The translations under genes and the position numbers were made by a program. From NCBI RefSeq assembly GCF_037893015.1, contig NC_133664.1:128136478-128200477 (forward strand): 64,000 bases of DNA, given 5' to 3'. The notes under the pieces were generated by a model. That model was not told where the DNA came from. It searched no databases and saw nothing but the letters and a program-made list of their open reading frames with translations. The stretch is from Macrotis lagotis (taxonomy: Eukaryota > Chordata > Mammalia > Peramelemorphia > Peramelidae). Shown piece after piece: positions 31,277 to 43,455 of the stretch (within the stretch, counting starts at the first letter, position 1; every line of letters begins with the position of its first letter).

Positions 31277-33740
31277 GTTGAGGTTAGGGTCATTCTTTCA
31301 AAGGTCACTTACTCCATCTGCAGCATTTAACAAACCCCATAGAGCTAAATGGCTTCATTGGCATATTGTCTTTCTATTTTCTCATACCTGATGTCAGGCA
31401 GATCAATATGTTATAATATAGCAATTTCCTATAACCAGAGTTTCAGGTGGTTTGAACACTAAGGAGAACCAAGAATGTGCCAGGTTGTAACTTGGTATTA
31501 GAAATCCAGGTGGGAAAAATCATAATTCAGTCGTTGCTTATGTAGCTAAGGATAGTGCTGTAAATGAAACACAAAACAGATTTTGAGATGTTAAAACAAA
31601 ATTCCTAATTCATATATTCATATATATATATATATAATTTCTAATAAAAATTTTAATAAAATCAACCCATTTAATTATTAGCTATGTTTAAAATAACTAA
31701 ACATCTCCTTCTGGCTAGGAGGTTGCCCATCATCTCCATACTTCTCACATAACAACTGGCTAGAGATTGCCACAGAGAAATCTCAAATCATCATCATTAT
31801 TTTACCTTCTTCATGTTACATGGGTGCTTTTTCCCTCAAAGCAAATAACCAGTTTGATTCCAGTTTACATATATATAGCTAGAAACTTCCATACATAAAC
31901 TTTTTAACTACTAGGCATTTTAAAAAATACAAATTATTACTTTCAGAATTCATTAAAACCATTAGAACATTTCAGGTAACTTTAAATTTCTAACATGTGT
32001 TATTGATTCCAATGCAATTAAACAAGGATTAAAAACAACCAGGCATTCAAGTCAATTAACAACATGAATTATTATGCATGAATCCATAGATTTATTCCAG
32101 AAGGGGGGGGTCATAATTTGTGATATTTCCCTTACCACCTTTTAAAACAATCCCATGTTAATTCCAGGCTTTAACACTACAGTGTATTTTATCAATTATA
32201 TGACATTCCTCTGTAACTTTAAAGAAATTACACCAACAGTAAAGAAGACATAAGGGTATGAGAGGTTATTCTGGGGGATCATGCCACTCTAGAGCAGGCT
32301 AACTTCACAGAAAGACAAGCAACTGAACCAAGGAGTGAGTGAGCTTTTAAAAGGGCAGGAAAATGAACTAATTTAGGAATATGTTGATGGTGGCAGTAAC
32401 TCAAAGTAATTAGAGATATGTAGATGAGGGGTGATAGGTCAAAGATTCTGTCCTTTCAAGATATGGCAGGGATCCATTATTTTGTTGATAGAGGTTTGGT
32501 TTTGTGTCTTGGGGGTGGGATTTATGGAGACCTTGTCAAAGAACTACTAAAAGTTCATTTACCTCATCTCATAGCTTGGCAGTGGGATAGGGAGGTGAGG
32601 GAAAGGGGTGAATGGTCAGTGTTAATGTAAGGTATATGGTCAGTGCAGAGGAACTCAAATAATTTGGTACCAAATTCATTTGAAAGTTGAGGCAAAGGTT
32701 TCTTTTCTTTTGAAGTTAATTAACAGGTCCCATTTGAGGGGGAGTCAGGGTGCATCCAAGAATCAGTTAAAGCAGGATCCAAGAGTTACTAGCTCCCAGG
32801 TTTGGGTCTAAGATAATAATCAGTTCAGGCCATTAGTTGAAGATACACTGCCTCTAATCTTTAGGAAATGTCATTTTACAAGAAAATTAATCAAAAAAAA
32901 GGCAAAAAAAATGTTTAAGAATGCCATAATTATAGGGGTCCCTAAGGAGAAAAACCAGGAGTCCCACCAAGGGAAGGAATTTGGAGAAGAATAGCAATGC
33001 AGAGAAATATAGGGAATAAAAATAATACTTTATGATTCCAACAAAGATCGGGGTCAATTAGTATTTGAATCAGTGTATCTAACATCTTATAGTAGTTCCC
33101 CAGTGCAGATCTTTTCAGTATGTAGGGGAACACTAGAAGGGAATGATGTAATTGTACCTTTGTCTCCTATTGACTACCTGATCTGATTGTGAGGATTTAC
33201 CATAAAAGGGGAAAGTTGGGACATGATTATAGTATTAGAAATAATCTTTGATGATTTACTGCATATACAGCAGAATAAAACATTCAAATATTTGTTTGAC
33301 TTCAAAAAAGATTCACAGCTGACAATCAACCATGCAGTAACAATATTCCACCTCATAGACAAATTCAGGAAATGAGTAGGTGGGAAACATTCTTTTTCAA
33401 AAGAACACAATAGGGAGATTAAGCCCCTGGGAATCCTGCCTTGGACTGAGGTCAAAGACCATCCTCTCAGCTTTTCCCCCTCTTGTAACTCTTCCTTAAT
33501 TCATTCCAAAATTCTGATGCCTGGTGATGAAACCTACAAGTAGGAAACAAATTTAATAATGTAATTAGAAATAATTTATTTAGAATTTAGAATGTAATTA
33601 GGAATCATTTTATTGAACTAATATTAAAATAAAATTATGGTTTGTAATATAGAGCCTTAAAACTAAATAAACATGTATAAAAAAGCAATTAATTACATAA
33701 GAATAAAATAAAATGAATTTTTAAATTTTACTTAATTGTT
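31277..33740. other. No gene recognised; LTR-like patch
   Basis: 32240-32350 repeats the motif AGAGGTTATTCTGGGGGATC ... GAGCAGGCTAACTTC from 29.03 kb. (TA)n at 31617-31636. The rest, including 32350-33740, may be old LTR or ERV interior but no protein motif is readable. Confidence 0.35.
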
Positions 33741-33756
33741 TTTGAGAGGAGTTCCT

Positions 33757-33985
33757 GGCATAATAGGATGTTATTTGTCTTTTACTTTCAAAGTGCATCA
33801 TGACATCAGGAAAGTGATGAAAGTGCTAAATCACCAGCCTCAACTTTCTCCTTCAAGTCATCAGGGTCCAGTAATCAGATATGGATTAAGGACAATTGAG
33901 ATGGTCTTGGATGCTGTGGAGACCTTGAATTTTAAAGCTATGATCTTTCCCAGGTCAAAGTTTAACCAAGACAAAGTTCATTCAA
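33757..33985 (-). mobile_element. RTE-tailed SINE, left arm of an inverted pair
   Basis: GCATCATGACATCAGGAAAG ... ATCACCAGCCTCAACTTTCT ... GATGGTCTTGGATGCTGTGG, minus orientation. Abuts a plus copy. Confidence 0.7.
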
Positions 33986-34285
33986 TGGAACCAGTGAATA
34001 GACACTGGCTTTGAAGTCAGGACAAGAGTTCAAATGCAGTCTCAGACATTTACTAGGGCAAGTCATTTAACCCTGATTGCCTCACATCCAGGGTCATCTC
34101 CAGTCATCCTGATTTGTATCTGGCCACTGGACCAGATAGATGGCTCTGGAGAAGAATGTGAGGCTGGTGATTTAGCACAGCACCCCCTCATTCAAATCTA
34201 ATTCATGTGATTGTCATGGCATCACCCCCCCCTTTGTTATGGTCTTCTTCGGGAATGAATGAAGGACAAACATTATCAGACTTAT
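33986..34285 (+). mobile_element. RTE-tailed SINE, right arm of an inverted pair
   Basis: tRNA-like head (CACTGGCTTTGAAGTCAGGA ... CAGTCTCAGACATTTACT), body (TGAGGCTGGTGATTTAGCAC), 3' tail ATGGTCTTCTTCGGGAATGA then AAGGACAAAC, the RTE-type end. Confidence 0.7.
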
Positions 34286-34964
34286 TAGAAAAGAGAAAGG
34301 AGGTAAAGAGGTATAATAAATAACCAAATAACCACTTTGCTTAGTCCAATTAAAAAAAAATTTAGACCAGGAGGGCAAGACCCTCAGGATTTCTCAGTGA
34401 TTAAGGCAGGTAAGCAAGAAATGAAACAAAGAATAGTCTCTATTTTATGGTCAAAAAAAAAAATCTGGAAGTGGAAGCACTCAGGATTCCTGATCAAAAT
34501 AGAAACAATTGCTAGCTATCTTCACTCAACTAATCACCCCCCAAACAATAAGTTAATATTAGCAAGGATTTCTATACTTTTCAGGAGTTACCATGAATAT
34601 GAGATTGACCTCTGTTTCATCATGATAGAATGCCACAGAGTGTCAAACAAGTGACAAGTGATAAAACATTTTTTTCTCCACCAAATGCAACAAGTAACAG
34701 GTTTGACAAGTGCTAAAGCCTACTTTTCCCCTCCCCTCCTCTACCTCAGATATGTCTGCTGTTAGATACAAATAGGTATTTGTGCATACATATAAGTATA
34801 TTCATACTCACATATATATTTATACAAAATTATTCTATATATTTATTTATCAATTCTTTTTCTAAAAGCAGATAGCTTTCTTCATATGACCTTTATTGTT
34901 AATTTGGGTGTTTATAATATTCAAAATTACTTATTCACTCAAAGTCATTCTTTATTTTAGTCTA

Positions 34965-35586
34965 TCAATTTTTTCTTTTAAAATTTTTTTCTTTTATTTT
35001 TTCCAAATACATGTAGAGATAGTTTTCAACATTCATTTTTGTAAGATTTTAACTTTTGTATTTTTTTACCTCCCTCCCTGTCCTTCCCACCATGACTGTG
35101 GGGGACTGTTATAGATTATACATGTCAAACATATTTTCATATTCATCATGTTATAAAAGAAGAATCAGAACAAAAAGGGGAAAAACCATGAGAAAGAAAA
35201 AAACATAAAACAAATTTTCAAAAGTGAAAATAGTATGCTTTGGTCTTCATTCAGACTTCATAGTTTCTCTCTGGATGTGGATGGTATTTTCTCTCAGAAG
35301 ACTTTGAGGATTCTCTTTGATCATTGTGCTGCTTGGAAGAGAGCTGATCATCACACAATGTTACTGTTAATGTGTACAGTGTTCTGATTTTGCTCACTTC
35401 ACTTACTATCAGTTCATATAAGTCTTTCCAGGTTTTTCTGAAATCCACCTGTTCATCACTTCTTATACAACAATAGTATTCCATCATATTCATATACCAC
35501 AACTTGCTCACCCATTTCCCATTTGATGGACAACCCTGAAATTTCCAGTTTTTTGCTACTACAGAGAGAGCTGTTATAAATATTTT
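34965..35586 (-). mobile_element. L1 3' end, minus strand
   Basis: Minus-strand text includes the L1 end GGAAATTTCAGGGTTGTCCA, GTGGTATATGAATATGATGG, TACACATTAACAGTAACATT and a purine-rich 3' UTR. 5'-truncated at about 35586. Confidence 0.75.
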
Positions 35587-36000
35587 TTAAAAATTTATAG
35601 ATTCCTTTTCTTTCTCCCTCATCACTTTGAAAATAGGCTTAGTAATGGTATTGTGGATTTCAATCCCCTGTCTAAACCACAATGCAGAGGAGAATGAGTG
35701 AAAAGAATACTGGAAGGGGAGAGGCTGGTGATACTTAGGGGGAAGCCAGGTTTCTGGAAGATCTAGCAGGTATAGTTCCCTGGAAGACTTAAAACTCTCT
35801 TCCTCTACCATAACCACAAGTGGCAGACAGCTGAGGCACTCTCTCTCTCTAGTTGTAAAGACATACTTGCCAGCCTTTTGATTGTGCATCTTCCACAGAG
35901 AACCTAAAACCAAAACCAAGGATTGGTGCATACAGCCTTGTTTCCTAGCACTATCCATGCTAATTAATTTATTTCTTTCTATCTTTTTCTGGTTTCCCAA
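35587..36000 (-). CDS. Unassigned 137-codon open frame, doubtful
   Basis: I do not recognise this frame. It begins MGNQKKIERNKLISMDSARK, has no repeated domain, no signal peptide and no membrane span, and is rich in basic and hydroxyl residues. It starts at the 5' truncation point of an L1 and has no promoter, splice sites or neighbouring exons that I can support. A chance open frame in non-coding DNA, or a scrap of a processed copy, is more likely than a gene. Confidence 0.12.
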   Translation of the reverse strand: MGNQKKIERNKLISMDSARKQGCMHQSLVLVLGSLWKMHNQKAGKYVFTTRERECLSCLPLVVMVEEESFKSSRELYLLDLPETWLPPKYHQPLPFQYSFHSFSSALWFRQGIEIHNTITKPIFKVMREKEKESINF

Positions 36001-36639
36001 ATATTGCTTATTTTAAACCCTATTGTCTTTTTGTTATTGTTGCCTGCTTCTTTGACCTCCTTAAATTATGGATTCATTCTCTCCGTATGTCATTTAGTTA
36101 CCTACACAAACTGACTTATGGTTTTGTTTCCCTTTTATTGTTACCTTTTGATTAATATTTCTTTTTTAATCTATATTCCTTGTTTCTTTTGTTTAAAGAG
36201 TCAATCAATAGACCTTTTTAGGTGGATTGTGCTAAATTCTGTAATGAAAAGACATAAGGAAAACCATCTGTACCTTCAAAGGGCTTACATTCAAATGGGA
36301 AGTCAAGATATACATGCAAAAGTATAGTCAGAATCTATGGGTTCTAGCATCTATGGGTTCAAAAAAAGAGTTCATAGAGAAAGTGACCCTTGAACTGAAT
36401 TCTGAAGGAAACTAGAGATTCCAAGAAGTGGAGGATGTTTCAGGTATAGGGAAGTAACAGTAAATTAGAGACAAGACCTGATCCAAATCTTCCTAGCTTC
36501 AAGGTATCTCTCAATCTACTACACCACACTGTCTCTCAAACCATGGCCCTGAAAACTGACAGGTGTATAGTGGGGTTAAGCACAGATGCTTTATAATCTC
36601 TAAGTCTGAAGGACATCCTTTAGCAATTTATAGATTCAT

Positions 36640-36800
36640 CAGACCTTGTGCTTAGAATTTGAAGTCCTGAATTTGAATTCTAGTTCTGATTCGCTACTTG
36701 TGTGACCTTGGGCAAATTACTTTATCTTTTTAGTTTTCTAATTTGGAAAATGAGAGTACTGGACTTTAAAATCTTTAAGATACCATTCTAATCTGAACCA
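36640..36800 (+). mobile_element. MIR fragment
   Basis: TTTGAATTCTAGTTCTGATT, TGTGACCTTGGGCAAATTAC, TTCTAATTTGGAAAATGAGA. Weak L2-like text precedes it at 36265-36470. Confidence 0.65.
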
Positions 36801-38650
36801 ATGATCATTACCTGATATCATACCTTTCAAAATTTGTCATTAGAGCAAGAAAATCAAAGGTACAGTGAGAACTTAAGACACTGATAGAAAGGTAGTAAGG
36901 GGAGGGGGAGGATGGTCATAGGCAAGAGAACTTATCTGGGTTTCCTACTTGGTAAGTAAGTAGAAAATGTTTCCTATTTGGCTTTGTATATGTAAAATTC
37001 CTTAAGCTAAGCAGTAGAATACAGACAACACTCTTAATCAGATTACCCTACTTAACAATAAATTAGCTTTGGTGCCAAAATTCCTTTAAAAAGCCACTTG
37101 AGACTTCCTTCTTCATCTCCTTCCAAGAACACTATGTAATGTAAGATTTTGTTGTAAAATGGAATGAGGAAAAATTCAGTAACTCAGTATGGGGTTTTAC
37201 AGATTTTTATTTTAATGTTGTGCAACCCACATATAATGAATAGTTTTATGATGAATTAGGTCATGCTGCTTTCTATTAAACACACTTCTCATAGTATTGT
37301 ATTCTTTACTGAGACATGACTCAAAACACAAAAATACCTCTATAATGTAACAATATTCTAATACCAGTTTCAAGTCTAGGATTAGCCAAGGCTTCTAGGA
37401 ATATGTTACACTCACGTGGAAGTCTATTCAAACTTGGAAGATGAAAAACCTTGAAGTCCATTCTTTTTCTAAATCTGTAAAATACTATTCTGTGAAAGCA
37501 CTATGCTTTGAGAGCTCTAGAAAATACCTGTAATTCTTAATCCTATTTAATACCTCTGCTTCTAAACTGGAAATTTAGTATCCTGGTCTCTTCCTGAGCT
37601 AACCATTCAAGGAAACCCTTCCAAAATCACTCACGATTGTGTTTTCTTTTTCCTATAAAGCAACTTTCCAATAAAACTATGTGAGGTGACTATGGGTTCT
37701 CCAACTCTTCTATCTGCTGCTTATGGATATTATTATCTTATAGTGATCATTATGCCTTGCTAGGTATGGAGGAAAAAAGTATTTTTTCAGCCTACTTAAG
37801 TCATGATTACACTCATTTACTATCATGGAATTGGAGATAATGTACTTCTTGTAACTCAGATAAGTGTGGTGCAAAGCCTTCCAAAAGATCTACTTTAAAG
37901 TTTCATTAAGCAGATGGAGATGACTGTAGGCTCTTGAAGTCTATGCCAATGAAATATAAACTCTTTCATGTTTTGAGAATTATAAAATACTACTGAGCAA
38001 GTAAAACTTTGCTCCAAGTTGACCATATCTAGGAGACATACTTCCTCCGCCTACAAGAATCCCATGGTGTCTACCATTCCTTACCTCACCTTACAATACT
38101 GTTGGCCTATGCATCATAGATAATGGTCGTACACCAGCACCTCATCTCAAGTTCCTCATAGTTCACCTCTTTTATTGACACCCTTTATTGGTTGTGGAAT
38201 CAGAAGTACTGATGGCTCAGTAGAGATACAAAAGGAAACTACTTACCTTCTTACTCTTTCTTCCTTTCTGGATATGGAAACTGAATGGTTGTTTGAAACT
38301 GCTTCTCAAGATGTTAGCACCAAACTCCTGAGGATGAGGATCAGACCATCTTCTTTCCCAGGAAAACTACTCTGACAATCCAATTTATGCAGAACAGTCA
38401 ACAATAACCAAGGAATTCTGGCCTTGGAATGCTCCTTACCCTCCTGGAGAGCCTCCTCCAGCACCTACCAAACTACTTGAGAGGAACCTTCCAACAGTTC
38501 AGGAAAGCAGGTGGTGACAGGGAGTTGAGCAAATTTTTTTACCACCCAGTTAGGCCACTCCTCCTTGATATTTGTAGGATTCTTCCTCAAACTTAACCAA
38601 TACAGGAGCCACAAGGCCTTCTCTCATCTCCTCTAACCTGCTAAGACCAT
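36801..38650. other. Apparently unique sequence
   Basis: The longest stretch without a repeat I can name. Short open frames exist (for example 38175-38375) but none has family features, coding-like splice context or a recognisable domain. Confidence 0.45.
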
Positions 38651-38654
38651 GTCA

Positions 38655-39370
38655 AAAGCCAGCATCCTCCTATTAAATTGTGAGCTCCTTAAAAGGGAAA
38701 AGACTATCTTTTGCCTTTGTTTGTTAAACACTTGGCACAGTGCATAAAATGTTGTAGATGATTGGTAAATGGCTATTGACTGATTGACTAGGTCGGGTTT
38801 GGTGCTAGGATGAAATTGGGTTCTGTAAGTCATTGAACATTTATCAGTCAATTAATAAACATTTATTAAAAAGCCTTCTATATGCCAGGCCCTAGGGATA
38901 TAAAAGTGGGTAAAGGACAGTCCTGGCCCTCAAAGAAGTATATTCAAACATTCAAACAAATTCTACAAAGCAAGCTATATACAAGATAAATAGTAAATAA
39001 TTAGCAGAGGAAAGGCATTAGAATTAAGAAGAGCTAGGGAAGGTTTTTCAATAAAATATGAGATTTTTAGCTGGAACTTAAAAAAAAAGTCAAGGAGGTC
39101 AGTAGTCCAAGTAGAGGAGAGGATCGTTCCAGGCATTGAAGATAGCCAGAGAAAATGTTCAGAATAGAGAGATGGAGCATCTTTTTCATGAAGCAGCCAA
39201 GCATCCAGTGTCATTAATTGAAGGATACCTATTGGAAATAAGGTTTAAAAATACTGGAGAGGTAAAGGGGCTAGGTTATGAAGGGATTTAAATGTCAAAC
39301 GAAGTATTTTGTATTTGATCCTGGAAGCAATAGGAAGTCACTGGAGTTTATTGAGAAGGCAAGTGAAGAG
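38655..39370 (-). mobile_element. L2/CR1-type LINE fragments
   Basis: A 3' end scrap (TTGTGAGCTCCTTAAAAGGG ... CTATTGACTGATTGACTAGG) is followed by ATGCCAGGCCCTAGGGATAT and a long block (TTTTTAGCTGGAACTTAAAA; GATCGTTCCAGGCATTGAAG; AGGTTATGAAGGGATTTAAA; GAAGTCACTGGAGTTTATTG). The long block is the same family as the relic at 26.1-28.4 kb, from the part adjoining it. Confidence 0.55.
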
Positions 39371-39371
39371 A

Positions 39372-39580
39372 CTTGCACCTGCCCTGGAAACAAGAGGACC
39401 TGAGTACAAATCCAGTCTCAGACACATAGGTGTATGAGAGCTGAGGCAAGTCACTGTTTGCCCCAGTTATGCATCCATTAAATGAGGCAGAGAAGGAAAT
39501 GGCAAATCACTCCAATAACTTTGCCAAGAAAACTCCAATGGGGTCATAAAGATTTAGACATGACTAAAATGACTCAACCA
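39372..39580 (+). mobile_element. MAR1-like CORE-SINE
   Basis: AGAGGACCTGAGTACAAATC, GGCAAATCACTCCAATAACT, TTGCCAAGAAAACTCCAATG, tail GGTCATAAAGATTTAGACAT. Confidence 0.8.
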
Positions 39581-40609
39581 AAAATGTATAAGAATAGACA
39601 TAAAATAAGAGAAAAAGAATAGATTGAATAAGCACAACATAGCAAAGATATTCAACTAAATCCCTTAGCCTCTTTGGACTTTGCCTCATTGATTTGATCT
39701 AGAAATTGCTTCTGGTTAGTACATTATCAGGGTATGGTGACTCCATCCAAGTGGTCTCTGGAAGCCACCAAGTCTATGAAACCTCTACTCCATAAATCTG
39801 GGGACATAAAAGATCTAAGCTCATGTAGCTGAGTAAATCAAGTGAAGTTTGGGAAGGAAGTTATGTGAGAAAAGCTGCTTCAAGAAAATGCTAGTCCCAT
39901 CAGAGTTATTGGCTTTTATCATGTACCCAAAAGCAACAATATCATTGGACACTTGATCATCATATCTCTCATAATTGACAAAAGCAAAATAATCACTGCA
40001 AAGACAGTTAAAATTTGTGAACAGAAAATGAAGAGGGGAAAAAAAAGTCTATGAAAAACTTAATGAGATTTTTCCACAAGAGGTCAACCTATTCTTTAAC
40101 AATTAGCTACCTTGAGGTGAGAGGGGACACGGTTAGAAGAATGGAGGGGGAAAAATGACTGAGGTTTCAGAAATTAAAGAGATCAAAGACTTGTAAACTT
40201 TTCAAAAGGTTATATATCATAACCACTTGAAATGTGCCAGATATAGTACACTTCAATAGACCTTTTTTCTCTTCATTGTGATTACTTCCATTGGTGCATA
40301 TTCATGCTCTTCTTAGATAATTCACAGAAGATGGAATCATTTACCTATAGATTTTTTGACATTTTGTTGTTTCAAGTGGACCATCTATTCCATCTTCTTC
40401 TAACCTTTGCTTTTCTATATATAATTGACCACTTCCTTTCCCAATATTATTTTAATGATATCCCTTAAATCACTTTTTTTAACCTTCAAGTAATCATTGG
40501 AAATATACTGCAACTTACTTGTTCCCAACAAAGCATGTCTTCATTGTTCTTTGGACATCTTGCAACTTAGATTTCTTGGAGTGCCCCAGAGAACATTTGT
40601 CTTCATAAA

Positions 40610-41590
40610 GATGGTTCTTTGTGTTAGTAGTTTTCGAGGGAGTGTTGGGGCACTATCTTCTGTTTGCAGATGATTGTACACTCAGTGTAGCCTCTGAAGC
40701 TGAGATGCAACAAAATATGGATTGATTCTCTCCTGCTTGTGCTCATTTTGGTCTAACAATTAACACCGAACAAACACAGGTACTCCATATGCCAGCACCA
40801 CACTATCCGTGAGTGGAACCCTCAATTACAGCAAATGGAGAAGTTGTGAGTCCTATGGACAAGTTCACTTACCTTGGCATGTCCTTTCCAAGAAGGTACA
40901 CATCGACAATGAGGTTGACACATGCATTGCCAAAACTAGCTCAGTATTTGGGAGACTCCTAAAGAAAGTGTGGAAGAGAAGAGGGATTAGACTGACTACC
41001 AAACTGAAGGTCTATAGAGTAGTTATGCTTATGCCTGTGAAACCTGGACAGTCTACCAGTGTCATGTCAGGAAACTGAATCATTTCCATTTAAAATGTCT
41101 TAGTAAGATTCTGAAGATCACCTGGCAGAAGACACCAGACACTGACGTACTTTCTACAACTAAACTGCCTAGCATTCCAATATTGCTAGAGAGTGCAACT
41201 ATGATGGGCTGGGCATGTTAGAATACCAGACATACACTTGCCAAAAAAGTTATTTTATGGAAAACTCACACAGAGGAAATACTCACAAGGGAGTCAGAAG
41301 AAGTCCTACCAGGACACCCTGAATGTCTCATTGAAGGACTTTAGAATTGATTGTACAGCATGGGAGACACAGACATGGGACCACTCAGCATGGTGTGCCT
41401 TCATCAAGTGAGGGCATGTAGCTCTATGAGGAAGGCAGAATTGAAGCAGCTCAAAGGAAACATGATACACCAGGTATTCTCATGGACTATCTGTGCCCAA
41501 ACTGTGACAGAGCATTCCAAGCAATAGTGATGTCGTTTTGGTCTTCTTCAATAATGAAGGACAAGAACCAACCAACCAAGCTTTGGATCA
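40610..41590 (+). mobile_element. RTE-like LINE, 3' half with reverse-transcriptase relic
   Basis: A broken frame keeps the polymerase box as LLFADDCTLSVASEAEMQQN near 40663, then MDKFTYLGMSF near 40855 and RLLKKVWKRRGIRLTTKLKV near 40955. It ends with a Cys-rich motif YLCPNCDRAFQ near 41485. The 3' tail TTTTGGTCTTCTTCAATAAT then GAAGGACAAGAACC is shared with the RTE-type SINEs of this window. Stops and shifts are frequent. The clade call is by recognition only. Confidence 0.7.
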
Positions 41591-43149
41591 CTGGGGGAAA
41601 AAATTGCATTTTTCCACCTTCTTCTTTAGTTCTAGGCCTAGCTCATTATATCTCTGTGGTGGCTGTTATAGTCTGTAGAACACCCATTTTTTTATCCACT
41701 TTTAAAATCAATTTTTTTTATTAATCATAGATCTGCTTGAAGAAATGCCATAGTATCCTGCAACTTTATACCATACAACATTATCTACAAACAAAATCAT
41801 TCAAAGAACTTTACCATCTACAGAAAATTCCTCCCCTATGAGAAGACATCCATAACCCACTCTTTCACAGAGGTGGGAGTTACACAGGTGTGATATTTTT
41901 GCATGTGTTTTGGGGACATTTTCAAAATATTGATCATTTGAGCTGCCTGCTGTTTTCTTTTTTCACCTCCAAAAAATACTATTTGTCATGTGGAATGACT
42001 CTCTGGGAGAAGGATGGGGATAGATATGTGGGATACTATGATGATGTAAATAAATAAAACATTTTTAAAAAAATGTATCTGTGCCAATTATCCTCCCTGA
42101 AAATGGCAAGTGCTTTTACTAAACAAGACAACACAAGAAAGTATAGGTATCTTGTGATCTTCCTTTCTTCACTCATACAAGGATTGCCCGTATCAATGAG
42201 ATCCTAGATCTACTAAAACATAGAAAAAATGTATTGAAAAGACTGCTATGATTAAAGAGATCAATATCCTAATCTTATGTCAACCACTAATACTTGTGCC
42301 TTGATAAAATAATTTAAACTTTCTGACTCATCATCCTTAAAATGATGGCTCTGCCTTCTTCACTGAGTTGAATAGTCAAATGCATCTAGGAATATAAAAG
42401 AGGGATTATCAAGGGAACCCCAGAATCTGCTTGACAAAAGGACCTCCTATGGAGCAAGACACACATGAGGCAACATGCCCTTGGCTCAAAAGTGAAATGT
42501 GCATGACCAGTGGCTCCTGGTGTGAAATTGATTATTGATTGATTAGTAGTTGAGTTATATTAATTACAGCAATAAGCACTGTAGCAAATTTATAAATGAT
42601 TAGATTTAGAACTATTTTATATAGACTTTAGTGGTATGATACTTGATAGGAGACTCTGTACATAACTTTGAGTGAATCTGCCTTGTCAAGGAGATGAAGA
42701 GGAATGAAGGATGATTCTACTTAGTTATGGGATGCTTTTCCTAACACTGAGTTTCTGTAGCAGTAGAAAGTATGGGACCAGGGACTTTCCAAGGATGTCG
42801 ACTGACTTTCTGTCCCTGTTACCATCTGGAATATCCCTTTTGCAAATCAGCATAATTATGAATCAATCACAGTCTTGGTTTAATCGGTACCAACTGACAT
42901 TATATAATTAACTTATGTAACCAAACTGAGGGATGATTGACCTCTATTACCAGCAATTTCTAGCTTTACCATTAAGCAGATTATGCTCAGATTTTTGTGT
43001 GTCCCTAAGGTTATCTCAAAGCTGATTCCTGATTGAGACAGGAAGAGTAGCCCCTTCATTAGGGGTAGAAAAGCTTAGCCTCTCTTTCTTTGCAGTGTTG
43101 GTAGTTGAGGATATAGATCCTTTATGTAGCCACTGGCTACTTAAGTTCC
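41591..43149. other. No recognised gene
   Basis: 41990-42075 looks like a retroposon 3' end (GGGAGAAGGATGGGGATAGA ... AATAAATAAAACATTTTTAA). The rest shows no named repeat or coding sign. Confidence 0.4.
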
Positions 43150-43455
43150 ATTCTGCTTATGAGGAATCATCATTCAGACTCCAGAAAGCAAGGGTAGAAA
43201 TAAAACAAAAATTTATTTAAAAGGTTACAAGACATAGGAAGGACTAGGGGGGAGAGGGGGAGGGAGAGAGGGAGAGGGGGACCTGGAATTAGGTAGAGGG
43301 TAAAGCCTAAGGGGATTAGGGTACAAATTTTACATTAAACTATGAATCAATGGTACATTTTACAATTGTTTCTCTACTTGTGTCAGTCAATTTACATCTC
43401 CAACCAGTTTTCTTTGTTACTTTCACAATTCTCTTTATCTTTGCCCTGCACCATT
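43150..43455 (-). repeat. Probable solo LTR, family A, second copy
   Basis: TGAGGAATCATCATTCAGAC, AAATTTATTTAAAAGGTTAC, AATTAGGTAGAGGGTAAAGC, GTCAATTTACATCTCC, TTATCTTTGCCCTGCA. Same orientation as the copy at 29.13 kb but shorter. A purine tract of AGGGGGAGAGGG type fills the middle. Confidence 0.6.

Noticed and set aside
29130..43455. A single provirus bounded by the two family A LTRs
   Set aside because: The interval holds L1, SINE, LINE and unique sequence but no readable retroviral gene, and 14 kb is too long.
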